Source: an uncultured Propionibacteriaceae bacterium (GTDB taxonomy: Bacteria > Actinomycetota > Actinomycetes > Propionibacteriales > Propionibacteriaceae). From it: a DNA stretch of 64,000 nucleotides. The notes under the pieces were generated by a model. It ran no database searches. It saw only the letters and a list, made by a program, of their open reading frames with translations, and was not told the origin of the DNA. This document shows positions 43,613-51,766 of the stretch, in pieces (the stretch's first letter is position 1; the number at the start of each line of letters is the position of its first letter). The stretch covers positions 1 to 64,000 of the forward strand of contig CALBCJ010000003.1 in NCBI GenBank assembly GCA_937926975.1. Reading direction: 5' to 3'. A program made the translations under genes and the position numbers.

Positions 43613-43651
43613 TTAGTGCATATGCTGCATCAGTTACGTCAACTGCACTAA
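43613..43651. promoter_or_regulatory. Dyad in the NmrA/HxlR divergent promoter
   Basis: TTAGTGCA (43613-43620) and TGCACTAA (43644-43651) are exact inverted copies 23 nt apart. A candidate operator for the HxlR protein, AT-richer than its surroundings. Confidence 0.5.
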
Positions 43652-43656
43652 AGAGG

Positions 43657-43662
43657 TACCCT
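43657..43662 (+). promoter_or_regulatory. -10 hexamer TACCCT
   Basis: Six bases before the GTG at 43669. Confidence 0.5.
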
Positions 43663-43668
43663 GTCTCG

Positions 43669-43997
43669 GTGCCCGATCTGCCTGAGTGTGGCGTAGCCCG
43701 CTTCCTGCTGATTCTGGGCGGGCCGTGGGCCACGCTCATCATCCGCGAGCTCCTGAACGGGCCTCGCCGCTTCGGTGAGCTCCGGGAGAGGCTGCCCGGC
43801 ATCAGCGCTCACACGCTGACGAGCCGGCTGCGGCTCTTCGAGTCCCGGGGACTGCTCACCCGGCACGCGTACTCGGAGATCCCCCGCGCGTGGTGTACGA
43901 GCTGACCGACCTGGGTCGCTCCTTGGCTCCTGTGCTTGACGCCATGAACGAGTGGGGCCGCCGCGCTCCGGCCTCAGCCTTCACCTCCCAGGACTGA
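43669..43997 (+). pseudogene. HxlR-family regulator, frameshifted
   Basis: The first frame reads an HxlR winged helix (GVARFLLILGGPWATLIIREL, GPRRFGELRERLPGISAHTL, RLFESRGLLTRHAYSEIP) and then hits a stop at 43905. One extra C in the run at 43881-43885 would restore PPRVVYELTDLGRSLAPVL and the normal C-terminus ending at 43997. So one base is missing in a C-run: either a true mutation or a sequencing error. If real, the dimerisation helix is lost and the divergent NmrA gene may be deregulated. Confidence 0.75.
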
Positions 43998-44049
43998 GTC
44001 GTCTCGGGTGCTGTGCTCCTGGGCCCGCGGTCTGGTGGACGGTCAGCCC

Positions 44050-44934
44050 TCAGACCCGGTGCCACTCGTGGGCAATGGGCAGGCCCTCGTTGTCGACGTG
44101 CACGACCAGCGAGGTCCCCGGGCTCATCGGCTGGTTCGGCACCTCGACCCCGGCCAGCATCGCGGGCAGCACCGGGCGGTGACCGCAGACCGCGGTCGGG
44201 GTGGCGGTACGGCCGGCGCTGACGGCCATCTTGCGGATGTACCGCTCGACGCCGGCCAGGTGGTCCTCGCCGACCTCCTCGGACAGCAGCGAGACCGGCT
44301 TCACCTTGATCCCGAAGGTCTCGGCGTACGGGGCCAGGGTCTGCAGGCAGCGGGTCGAGGACGAGCTCTTGAGCTGGCGCACCCCGTACGCCTGGAGCAG
44401 CCGGGACAGGTGCTTGGCCTGCTTGCGGCCGGCCGGGTCCAGGGGGCGCTTGCGGTCATCGCCGCTCCAGTCCTTGCGGGCGGTGGCCTTGGCGTGCCGG
44501 GTGATCAGGAACGGGACCGTCTCCGGCAGGGCGAGCGCCTCGTCCAGGACCGCCTGCTCATCGAGGTAGGTGAGCCGCTCCCGGGCCTCCAGCACCGGCA
44601 GCCAGTCGACCTGGTCAACCTCGTCGTCGGGGGGCCGGTTGGCGACCCGCAGCACCCGGCCGACCCAGAAGTGCACCACCTTGGGGCCCTTCGGCACCTG
44701 GTAGTGGATGTCGGCCAGCGGGGCCCCGAGCTGGACCTGGACCCCGGTCTCCTCCTCGACCTCCCGGACCGCGGCCAGCACCGCGGGCTCGTCCTTCTCG
44801 CACTTGCCCTTGGGCAGCGACCAGTCGTTGTACGCGGGGCGGTGCACCACCGCCACCGAGCGGCGCGGTCCGGTGCCGGTGAGGACGACCGCCCCGGCGG
44901 CCCGGACCGCGTCGAGGGCCTTGTCGTGGCTCAT
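44050..44934 (-). CDS. mutT1: MutT1-type NUDIX hydrolase fused to histidine phosphatase domain
   Basis: 294 residues from ATG 44934, overlapping the ppk stop (ATGA). Residues 1-140: NUDIX domain with LPKGKCEKDEPAVLAAVREV then EEETG. Residues about 160-294: histidine phosphatase with FLITRHAKATARKDW and CGHRPVLP. This is the mycobacterial MutT1 arrangement, which clears 8-oxo-dGTP and diadenosine polyphosphates. Coupled to ppk, as in M. tuberculosis. Confidence 0.88.
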   Translation of the reverse strand: MSHDKALDAVRAAGAVVLTGTGPRRSVAVVHRPAYNDWSLPKGKCEKDEPAVLAAVREVEEETGVQVQLGAPLADIHYQVPKGPKVVHFWVGRVLRVANRPPDDEVDQVDWLPVLEARERLTYLDEQAVLDEALALPETVPFLITRHAKATARKDWSGDDRKRPLDPAGRKQAKHLSRLLQAYGVRQLKSSSSTRCLQTLAPYAETFGIKVKPVSLLSEEVGEDHLAGVERYIRKMAVSAGRTATPTAVCGHRPVLPAMLAGVEVPNQPMSPGTSLVVHVDNEGLPIAHEWHRV

Positions 44935-47066
44935 GCGGGGGCGCGCCTCGACCCCAGGACCGCGATCAGGTGCTCCTGGATGTCGAGCAGCGGCTGGCCG
45001 TCGGCGTCGGTGGTGTGCTGGGTCCAGCCGTCGGGGCCGAGGTGCCAGGAGGCGGTGCCCTCGTCGAAGGCCAGGTCGAAGAGCTCCTCCACCTGGGTGA
45101 TGTGGGCCGGGTTACCGAGCTGCACCAGCACCTCCACCCGGCGGTCCAGGTTGCGGTGCATCAGGTCGGAGGAGCCGATCCCGACGTGCGGCTGGCCGCC
45201 GCCGGCGAACCAGAACAGGCGGCTGTGCTCAAGGAACCGGCCCAGGATGCTGCGGATCCGGACGTTCTCGCTGAGCCCGGGCACCCCGGCCTTCATGGCG
45301 CAGATCCCCCGTACCCACAGGTCAACCGGCACTCCGGCCTGCGAAGCCCGGTAGAGGGCGTCGATGGTGGCCTCGTCGACGATCGAGTTGACCTTGATCC
45401 TGACCCCGGACGGAAGACCGGCCCGGTGGTTGGCGATCTCGTCCTCGATCATCGTCAGCAGCCCTCGGCGGATGCCGTGCGGGGCAACGAGCAGCCGGCG
45501 GTAGTGGCGCTCCTGGGTCATCCCGGACAGGTGGTTGAAGACCCGGGCCACGTCCTCGGTGATCACCGGGTTCGCGGTCAGCAGCCCCATGTCCTCGTAC
45601 ATCCGGGCAGTCTTGGGGTTGTAGTTGCCGGTACCGATGTGGGCGTAGCGGCGCAGCACCTCACCCTCGTCGCGGACCACCAGCGACAGCTTGCAGTGAG
45701 TCTTCAGCCCGACCATCCCGTACACGACGTGCACGCCGGCCTTCTCCAGCTTGCGGGCCCAGGCGATGTTGGCCTGCTCGTCGAAGCGGGCCTTGATCTC
45801 GACCAGCGCCAGCACCTGCTTGCCGGCCTGGGCGGCCTCAATCAGGGCGTCCACGATCGGCGAGTCGCCCGAGGTCCGGTACAGGGTCTGCTTGATGGCC
45901 AGCACGCTCGGGTCGGCCGCGGCCTGCTCGATGAAGCGCTGCACCGAGGTCGCGAACGAGTCGTACGGGTGGTGCAGCAGCACGTCACGCTTCTTCAGCG
46001 AGGTGAACAGGTCGGCCTGCTGGGCGGTCTCGACCTCGGCTAGGTGGGGGTTGGTCTTGGGCAGGAAGCCGGGGTACTTGAGGTCGTCGCGCTGCACGTC
46101 AGCGATCGCGAACAGGCCCCGCAGGTCGAGCGGCTCGGGCAGCCGGAAGACCTCCTCAGGGGCGATGTCGAGCTCGTGGACCAGAAGGTCGAGCATCGCG
46201 TCGTCGATGTTCTCGGCGACCTCCAGGCGCACCGGTGGGCGGCCCACCTTGGAGCGCAGCAGCTCCTTCTCCAGGGCGAAGAGGATGTTCTCGGCGTCGT
46301 CCTCCTCGACCTCGACGTCCTCGTTGCGGGTGACCCGGAAGGTCGTGGTCCGCAGCACCTGCATCCCGGTAAAGAGCTCTTCGAGGTGAGCGCAGATCAC
46401 GTCCTCGAGGGTGATGAAGCGTCCCTCGTCAATGGTGAGGAAGCGGGACAGGATGTTGGGCACCTTGATCCGGGCGAACTGCCGGGAGCCGGTGGCCGGG
46501 TTGCGCAGCTGGACCGCGAGGTTGATCGACAGGCCCGAGATGTACGGGAAGGGGTGGCTCGGGTCGACCGCCAGCGGGGTCAGCACCGGCAGGATCCGCT
46601 CGTGGAAGAGCCGGGTCAGCGGCTCCTGCTCGGTCAGGGTGAGGTCCTTCCAGCGGAGGATCTCGATCCGCTGGGCGGCCATCTCGGGCCGGATCACCTC
46701 GGCGAAGAGCCGGGACTGCTCCTCGACCAGCTCGCGGGTACGGCTCAGGATCGCCTGGTACAGGTCGCGCGGCAGCATCCCTGAGACCGACGGCTGGGCC
46801 ACCCCGGCCGCGATCCGGCGCTTCAGCCCGGCCACCCGGACCATGAAGAACTCGTCCAGGTTGGAGGAGAAGATCGCCGTGAACTTGGCGCGCTCCAGCA
46901 GCGGGATCCGGGTCTCGTCGCTGGCCAGGTCCAGCACCCGCTTGTTGAACGCCAGCCAGCTCAGCTCCCGGTCGTGGTAGCGCCCGTCGGGCAGAGGTGC
47001 CAGCTCCTCGGCCGGCTCGGCGTGGCCCGGGGCCGGCTCCCGGACCCCCTCGACAGGCGTGCTCAC
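44931..47066 (-). CDS. ppk1: Polyphosphate kinase 1
   Basis: 711 residues from GTG 47066 (AAGGAG upstream; overlaps the mshD stop), preferred over an ATG-like start 8 codons earlier that lies within mshD. Motifs: DRELSWLAFNKRVLDLA, SSNLDEFFMVRVAGL, AIKQTLYRTSGDSPIV, VEIKARFDEQANI and the phospho-accepting histidine in GLKTHCKLSLV. It reversibly makes polyphosphate from ATP at the inner membrane. Operon mshD-ppk1-mutT1. Confidence 0.95.
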   Translation of the reverse strand: MSTPVEGVREPAPGHAEPAEELAPLPDGRYHDRELSWLAFNKRVLDLASDETRIPLLERAKFTAIFSSNLDEFFMVRVAGLKRRIAAGVAQPSVSGMLPRDLYQAILSRTRELVEEQSRLFAEVIRPEMAAQRIEILRWKDLTLTEQEPLTRLFHERILPVLTPLAVDPSHPFPYISGLSINLAVQLRNPATGSRQFARIKVPNILSRFLTIDEGRFITLEDVICAHLEELFTGMQVLRTTTFRVTRNEDVEVEEDDAENILFALEKELLRSKVGRPPVRLEVAENIDDAMLDLLVHELDIAPEEVFRLPEPLDLRGLFAIADVQRDDLKYPGFLPKTNPHLAEVETAQQADLFTSLKKRDVLLHHPYDSFATSVQRFIEQAAADPSVLAIKQTLYRTSGDSPIVDALIEAAQAGKQVLALVEIKARFDEQANIAWARKLEKAGVHVVYGMVGLKTHCKLSLVVRDEGEVLRRYAHIGTGNYNPKTARMYEDMGLLTANPVITEDVARVFNHLSGMTQERHYRRLLVAPHGIRRGLLTMIEDEIANHRAGLPSGVRIKVNSIVDEATIDALYRASQAGVPVDLWVRGICAMKAGVPGLSENVRIRSILGRFLEHSRLFWFAGGGQPHVGIGSSDLMHRNLDRRVEVLVQLGNPAHITQVEELFDLAFDEGTASWHLGPDGWTQHTTDADGQPLLDIQEHLIAVLGSRRAPA

Positions 47067-47935
47067 AGCGTCTCCTTCCGGGCGTAGCACACATCGCTGT
47101 GGGCGACGGTGAACCCAGAGCTACGGTACAGCCCGACCGCGGCCTCATTGTCCGCCTCGACCCAGAGCTGGACCTCTCGGCAGCCGGTGCTGGCCAGGTA
47201 GGCCAGCCCGGTGTCCAGCAGGGTACGGCCCAGGCCCTGCCCGGTGGCGCGGGGAGTGACCCCGATCACGTACACCTCACCCAGCTCGGCCGAGTGCCGC
47301 TTGGTCCAGTGGAGCCCCAGCGGGGCCTGGTCGGGGCCGAGAGCGAGGAGCAGCCCGGCCGGGTCGAACCAGTCCTGCGCCATGCGCTGGCGCAGCCCTG
47401 GCAGGTCGAGGCGGCCCTGCTCCGGGTGGTCGGCGAAGGCGGCCGCGTTCACCGCCAGCACGGCCGTCTCGTCGCCGGGCTGAAAGCCCCGGATGACGAC
47501 CCCCGGGGGGGTACCGGGCCTGGTCAGGCCGGGGTCGAGGGCGCGGTGCAGGACCAGCAGGCGGCGCTGGGGCGCGAAGCCGTACGCACTCAGCAGCCGC
47601 TGCGCCGGCTCGCCGTCGCCGAAGGCCCAGACGGCGGTGGCGGGGGCCGCAGCGAGCAGCCGCTCAAGCAGCGCCCGACCCAGGCCCCGGCGGCGGTGGT
47701 GGGGGTGGACCACGAGCTGGCTGCTGGCGCTGCCCGGGTCGTGCTGGGCGTACCCCGCCAGCTGGTGGTCGACCTCAGCCACCAGGTGCGTACGGCTGGG
47801 GTCATCCAGCCGCAGCAGCGCCTCCTCGTTGAGAGGGCCGCTCTGGTCGGTCTCGGTGGCGGTCTGCACCAGGCACAGCAGGGACTCCTGCTGGGCAGGG
47901 TCCAGCCGGCTCGGCTGCCGCAGCTCCAGGCTCAT
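47063..47935 (-). CDS. mshD: Mycothiol synthase
   Basis: 290 residues from ATG 47935. Two GNAT acetyltransferase halves: the first with LVVHPHHRRRGLGRALLERL, the second with VIGVTPRATGQGLGRTLLDT, plus EADNEAAVGLYRSSGF. It acetylates Cys-GlcN-Ins, the last step of mycothiol synthesis, with acetyl-CoA. Followed by ppk1 with a 4-nt overlap and preceded by a GlnR-type gene, the mycobacterial order. Confidence 0.92.
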   Translation of the reverse strand: MSLELRQPSRLDPAQQESLLCLVQTATETDQSGPLNEEALLRLDDPSRTHLVAEVDHQLAGYAQHDPGSASSQLVVHPHHRRRGLGRALLERLLAAAPATAVWAFGDGEPAQRLLSAYGFAPQRRLLVLHRALDPGLTRPGTPPGVVIRGFQPGDETAVLAVNAAAFADHPEQGRLDLPGLRQRMAQDWFDPAGLLLALGPDQAPLGLHWTKRHSAELGEVYVIGVTPRATGQGLGRTLLDTGLAYLASTGCREVQLWVEADNEAAVGLYRSSGFTVAHSDVCYARKETL

Positions 47936-47941
47936 GCGGCG

Positions 47942-47947
47942 AGCCTA
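47942..47947 (-). promoter_or_regulatory. -10 hexamer TAGGCT of mshD
   Basis: Six bases before the ATG at 47935. Confidence 0.5.
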
Positions 47948-47978
47948 ACGGTAGCCACCGACAGTCTCCGGCCCGCTG

Positions 47979-48626
47979 TCAGCGGCGCTCGCTGAAGCGG
48001 TATCCGACGTTGCGGACGGTGCAGATCAGGGACTCGTACTCGGGGGTCAGCTTGGCCCGCAGCCGTCGGACGTGCACATCCACGGTCCGGGTCCCGCCGT
48101 AGTAGCTGCTGCCCCAGACCTCAGCCAGCAGGTGCTCGCGGGAGAAGACCCGGCCGGGGTGCTGCACCAGGTACTTGAGCAGCTCGAACTCGGTGTACGT
48201 GAGGTCGAGCAGCCGCCCGTGCAGGGTGACCGTGTACGCCCCCTCGTCGATCACGATCCCGCCGCTGGAGATGGTCTCCACGCCGGTGAGGCTGCTGGTG
48301 GCCAGCCGCAGCCGGGCGTCGTACTCGGCTGGCCCGGCGCCGTCGAGGACGAAGTCGGCGCAGCCCCAGTCGGCGGTGATCACCGACAGCCCGCCCGGAG
48401 GCAGGACCACGAGCCGGGGGACCGAGATCTGGGCCGAGGTGAACAGCTGGCAGGTGGCGTGGGCGGCGACGAGGTCGTCACGGGCGTCGACCACCACTGC
48501 GTCGCTGGCGGCGGACTCGGTCAGCACCTGGTCGCCGGCCGACCGGATGGTGACCTGGTGAGGCAGCAGGGAGATCTCGGGCAGCGGGTCAGGGCCTGGG
48601 CGAGGCGTGATCAGCAGCAGGTCCAC
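47979..48626 (-). CDS. GlnR-family OmpR-type response regulator
   Basis: 215 residues from GTG 48626 (ribosome site GGAGAGGGGG; TAGTCT -10 at 48665-48660). Receiver-like N-terminus with VVVDARDDLVAAH, an atypical phosphorylation site, and a winged-helix C-terminus: LTYTEFELLKYLVQHPGRVF, EVWGSSYYGGTRTVDVHV and RNVGYRF. No sensor kinase is adjacent, as for actinobacterial GlnR, which controls nitrogen genes. Its target genes here are not shown; amino-acid catabolism in this window is a reasonable candidate. Confidence 0.85.
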   Translation of the reverse strand: MDLLLITPRPGPDPLPEISLLPHQVTIRSAGDQVLTESAASDAVVVDARDDLVAAHATCQLFTSAQISVPRLVVLPPGGLSVITADWGCADFVLDGAGPAEYDARLRLATSSLTGVETISSGGIVIDEGAYTVTLHGRLLDLTYTEFELLKYLVQHPGRVFSREHLLAEVWGSSYYGGTRTVDVHVRRLRAKLTPEYESLICTVRNVGYRFSERR

Positions 48627-48672
48627 CCGTCCCCCTCTCCGTGCTGGCGACGGCTGGTCAGACTACCGGTGC

Positions 48673-49098
48673 TCAGCTGTCGAGGATCAGTGTGACCGGC
48701 CCCTGGTTGACCAGGCTGACGTCCATCATGGCGCCGAAGACTCCCGTCTCGACGTGGGCTCCGGCGTCGCGGCAGGCCTGGCAGAAGGTCTCCACGAGCG
48801 GCTCGGCGACCGGGCCGGGAGCCGCCTCGTACCAGCTCGGCCGACGGCCTTTGCGGGTGTCGGCGTACAGGGTGAACTGGCTGATCACCAGCAGCGGCGC
48901 CTGCAGGTCGGCGGCCGAGCGCTCGCCCTCGAGGACCCGCAGCCGCCAGACCTTGTCGGCTAGGCGCTGGGCGTCGGCCTCAGTGTCGCTGCGGTGGACG
49001 CCGAGCAGCACCACCAGCCCTGGGCTGGGGAGCGCGCCGACCACCTCCCCGGCCACACTGACAGACCCGGAGCTGGCTCGCTGGATGACGGCGCGCAT
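48673..49098 (-). CDS. dtd: D-aminoacyl-tRNA deacylase
   Basis: 141 residues from ATG 49098. MRAVIQRASSGSVSVAGEVV, catalytic-site SQFTLYADTRKGRRPS (the SQFTL motif) and the Gly-cisPro-type segment that here reads NQGPVTLILD. It hydrolyses D-amino acids, and glycine mischarged on tRNA-Ala, from tRNA. In a cell that makes D-ornithine and probably D-alanine this guard is especially useful (inference). Confidence 0.94.
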   Translation of the reverse strand: MRAVIQRASSGSVSVAGEVVGALPSPGLVVLLGVHRSDTEADAQRLADKVWRLRVLEGERSAADLQAPLLVISQFTLYADTRKGRRPSWYEAAPGPVAEPLVETFCQACRDAGAHVETGVFGAMMDVSLVNQGPVTLILDS

Positions 49099-49105
49099 GC
49101 GCCGG

Positions 49106-49111
49106 AGGCTA
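49106..49111 (-). promoter_or_regulatory. -10 hexamer TAGCCT of dtd
   Basis: Seven bases before the ATG at 49098 and overlapping the end of the upstream PrsW gene. Confidence 0.45.
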
Positions 49112-50548
49112 CCGGTCGTCGGGGGGCCGGCTCACCACCGCCCGGCGAGTCAGGCGGAACGGCCGGGGCCAGAGCCTGCTGGGGGCTGGTACGGGGCCTG
49201 GGGCTGGGGGTGGGCCGGGTAGGGGGGGCTGCTGGAGCGGGTACCCGGCCTGCTGGGGCGACGGCTGGGGGTGCGCCGGCTGAGGCTGCTGCCCAGGGAC
49301 GGCCACCGGTGGCGGGTAGGCGGGAGCCGCCGGCTGACCTGGCGCACCCGGCTGAAAGGCCCCAGCGCTGTTCGGCACCCCAGCGCCGTTCGGCAGGCCG
49401 GGGGCCGGCGCGCCGACCGGGGCCGGCAGGGGCGGGGCCCACGGGGCGGGCAGGACGCCGCTGACCCAGGGGCGCTCGGCGGCGATGAGGCGCACGAGGT
49501 CCTCGTGCTGGGCCACCAGGTCCTGGTTGTACGGCGGGCCCATCCGGTCTAGCCGGTCCCGGACGAAGGCCAGCTCGGTGAGGTTGTCGCGGTAGTTCCG
49601 CATCCGCTTGCGGTCGTCTGAGCCGGCCCTGCTGAAGGCCTGCTTGCGCCCCTGCAGGGTGCTCAGCCACCCGGCCTGGCCGGCCGTGATCAGACCCTGC
49701 TGCACCATCAGCGGCAGGTGCCGGCTCACCACCGCCTGCTCCTGGCGCTTGCTGTGGACGGCCAGCAGCGTGATCCCGACGATTCCGCCTCCGGTCAGCA
49801 CGAGCGCGACCGGCAGGTACAGCAGCCCGAGCGTGGTGGCGGCGTTGTGCAGGGCGTGCAGAGCGACGGCCACCGCCCAGCCACCGACCAGGCTGAGCCA
49901 GCGCCCCGGCCCCTGGCGGGAGAGGAAGAACCAGACCCCGACCGCGGTGGCGATGGTGTAGATCGAGTGCCCCCAGGCGCCGAGCGTGAGCCGCAGCCCC
50001 GCCACGAGGAGCAGGTCCTCGGCCTGGGCGATGTACATCTGGTCCTCGACGAAGGAGAAGCCCAGCCCGATGAAGCCGCCGTACACGATGGCGTCGGTCA
50101 TGGTGTTGACCTCAGAGCGTCCCCGGCGGCTGGCGAGGAGGACCAGCAGCAGGAACATGCCCTTGCTGCTCTCCTCGGTGAGCGGGGCCAGCACCACCGT
50201 CTCCACGAAGTCGCTGGGCTGACCGACGATGATGGCGAGAATCAGGTTGCCCACCAGGGCCAGGACCAGCGCGATCCCGCCGCCCCAGAGAAAGGAGGCG
50301 GCCAGCAGCCGCGGCGGCTCCGGCTCCCAGCGGTCCAGGAAGAGCAGCAGGGCCCCGCCGACGAGAGTGCTCAGCCCCGACAGGGTCACCGCGACGACCG
50401 CTCCCACCGGGTGGGCCAAGGTGGTCAGCACGAAGAAGAGCTGAATCAGCCCGCCCAGGACCAAGGTGATCACGGGGATGACGACGACCTGCTTCTTGCG
50501 CAGGATCGGCCAGCGGGCCGCTGGCTGGGGAGCAGGGACGACGCTCAT
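49109..50548 (-). CDS. PrsW-family intramembrane metalloprotease
   Basis: 479 residues from ATG 50548. Seven to eight helices in residues 15-270 with the PrsW motifs LTEESSKGMF (EExxK), FSFVEDQMYI, GHSIYTIATAVGV and HALHNAATT supplying metal ligands. The last 130 residues are Pro/Ala/Gln-rich and cytoplasmic or disordered. PrsW-type proteases start regulated proteolysis of anti-sigma factors in Bacillus; the target here is unknown. Confidence 0.87.
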   Translation of the reverse strand: MSVVPAPQPAARWPILRKKQVVVIPVITLVLGGLIQLFFVLTTLAHPVGAVVAVTLSGLSTLVGGALLLFLDRWEPEPPRLLAASFLWGGGIALVLALVGNLILAIIVGQPSDFVETVVLAPLTEESSKGMFLLLVLLASRRGRSEVNTMTDAIVYGGFIGLGFSFVEDQMYIAQAEDLLLVAGLRLTLGAWGHSIYTIATAVGVWFFLSRQGPGRWLSLVGGWAVAVALHALHNAATTLGLLYLPVALVLTGGGIVGITLLAVHSKRQEQAVVSRHLPLMVQQGLITAGQAGWLSTLQGRKQAFSRAGSDDRKRMRNYRDNLTELAFVRDRLDRMGPPYNQDLVAQHEDLVRLIAAERPWVSGVLPAPWAPPLPAPVGAPAPGLPNGAGVPNSAGAFQPGAPGQPAAPAYPPPVAVPGQQPQPAHPQPSPQQAGYPLQQPPLPGPPPAPGPVPAPSRLWPRPFRLTRRAVVSRPPDDR

Positions 50549-50556
50549 GGTGACCG

Positions 50557-50562
50557 AGGGTA
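50557..50562 (-). promoter_or_regulatory. -10 hexamer TACCCT of prsW-like gene
   Basis: Eight bases before the ATG at 50548. Confidence 0.45.
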
Positions 50563-50618
50563 GGCCCCACCCGGTTCGGGTGCTTCGTCCTGAGCCGCTT
50601 GCTCGGCGGTGGCTGGTG

Positions 50619-51224
50619 TCAGTGCCGTGACCCGGAGCGGACCTCGGTATGGGCCTTGGCCAGGGCGGCGCCGACCTCCTGGTCACGGAGCCGGGCGAGC
50701 AGGGCCTCCGGCATCCCGGCCACCTCGAACAGCGCCGAGCTGACGGCGTGGTCGTAGGCGAAGGTGATGATCGACCCGGCCGTGGCGGCGACCCGGCGGA
50801 AGGCGGTGACCAGGTGGCGGCGCTCTGACTCCGGGACCGGCAGCGAGTCGGAGTGGTCCTCGACGTACTGGGCGACGAAGTTGTTCATCGCCAGCATCAT
50901 GGGGTTGGTGACCCGGCGCATCACGTGGGTCAGCCCGACCAGTGCCATCCAGGCCCAGTAGTCGTCGTCGATCGGGCCGCGTACGGTCCGCTCCCACCAG
51001 CCGGTCAGGGTCTGCTCCCGCATCGGCCGCTCGCCGGCCTGGAACAGCTGCTCGGTCTCGTCGTGGGCGTACAGGGTGTCATAGAAGGACTTGACGACCT
51101 GCGGCGCCATCGGGATCAGGGCGTCGCTGTGACGGGCGATGATGGCGGCGTCGGAGGGCTGAACCCGGCACTCGGGCGGGGTCTGCTGGATCGCGCGCTG
51201 CGCGATGTCGTGCATGGAGTCCAT
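50619..51224 (-). CDS. Protoglobin/globin-coupled-sensor-like globin protein
   Basis: 201 residues from ATG 51224 (a second ATG three codons on). All-helical, with a globin-sensor pattern: VVKSFYDTLYAHDETEQLFQ, GWWERTVRGPIDDDYWAWMA and VGLTHVMRRVTNPMMLAM, where the His matches the proximal haem ligand position. There is no fused output domain. It begins one base after the roadblock gene stop, so the two are made together; a haem-based oxygen or NO sensor working with the roadblock protein is plausible (inference). Confidence 0.7.
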   Translation of the reverse strand: MDSMHDIAQRAIQQTPPECRVQPSDAAIIARHSDALIPMAPQVVKSFYDTLYAHDETEQLFQAGERPMREQTLTGWWERTVRGPIDDDYWAWMALVGLTHVMRRVTNPMMLAMNNFVAQYVEDHSDSLPVPESERRHLVTAFRRVAATAGSIITFAYDHAVSSALFEVAGMPEALLARLRDQEVGAALAKAHTEVRSGSRH

Positions 51225-51225
51225 G

Positions 51226-51615
51226 TCAGGCCCGGCCCAGCAGCTGCTTGATCTCGACCGCCGCGACGCGCGCCTCAATCCTCATCAGGCCCAGGTTGGA
51301 GTCGATCGGGCCGGTCATCACGAGCACCGCGTCGTTGCCTGCCGCGTACGTGACGAGGTAGCCGCTCTGGCCACGGATCACCGCCTCGGCGAAGCCGCCC
51401 AGGTCGGTGCGCTCGGCGATCCGCCCGCCCAGGCCGAAGGCCGTGGCCGCCATCGCCGCCACCCGCTCTGCCGAGGACTCGGGGAAGTCGTGGGCGATCG
51501 GGAGCCCGTCGGTGGACGCGATCATCACGCCGTAGAGCTCCGGGATCGACCGGCGCATGTTGCCGATCACTCGGGCTAGCTCGTCGGACTTGCTCACTGA
51601 GTAGCTGCTGGTCAT
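51226..51615 (-). CDS. Roadblock/LC7-domain protein
   Basis: 129 residues from ATG 51615. ELARVIGNMRRSIPELYGVM, IASTDGLPIAHDFP, AATAFGLGGRIAERTDLG and AVLVMTGPIDSNLGLMRIEA are the roadblock core. In actinobacteria such proteins usually occur in conservons with a histidine kinase and a small GTPase, which they regulate; here only the globin gene accompanies it. TAGTCT near 51700 on this strand may be the -10. Confidence 0.87.
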   Translation of the reverse strand: MTSSYSVSKSDELARVIGNMRRSIPELYGVMIASTDGLPIAHDFPESSAERVAAMAATAFGLGGRIAERTDLGGFAEAVIRGQSGYLVTYAAGNDAVLVMTGPIDSNLGLMRIEARVAAVEIKQLLGRA

Positions 51616-51766
51616 TCCCACAAGACCTTTCCCCAAACCTGCGTTTTCGAGCTGGGGAAGGACGTTCCCCGGCGGTGACGGCCCGGCGCCTAGCCAGACA
51701 GTAGACTATCAGCGCTCGGACGACGGGGATTCGCGCAGATTACATGTCAGTTGAGGTGGTTCGGCC

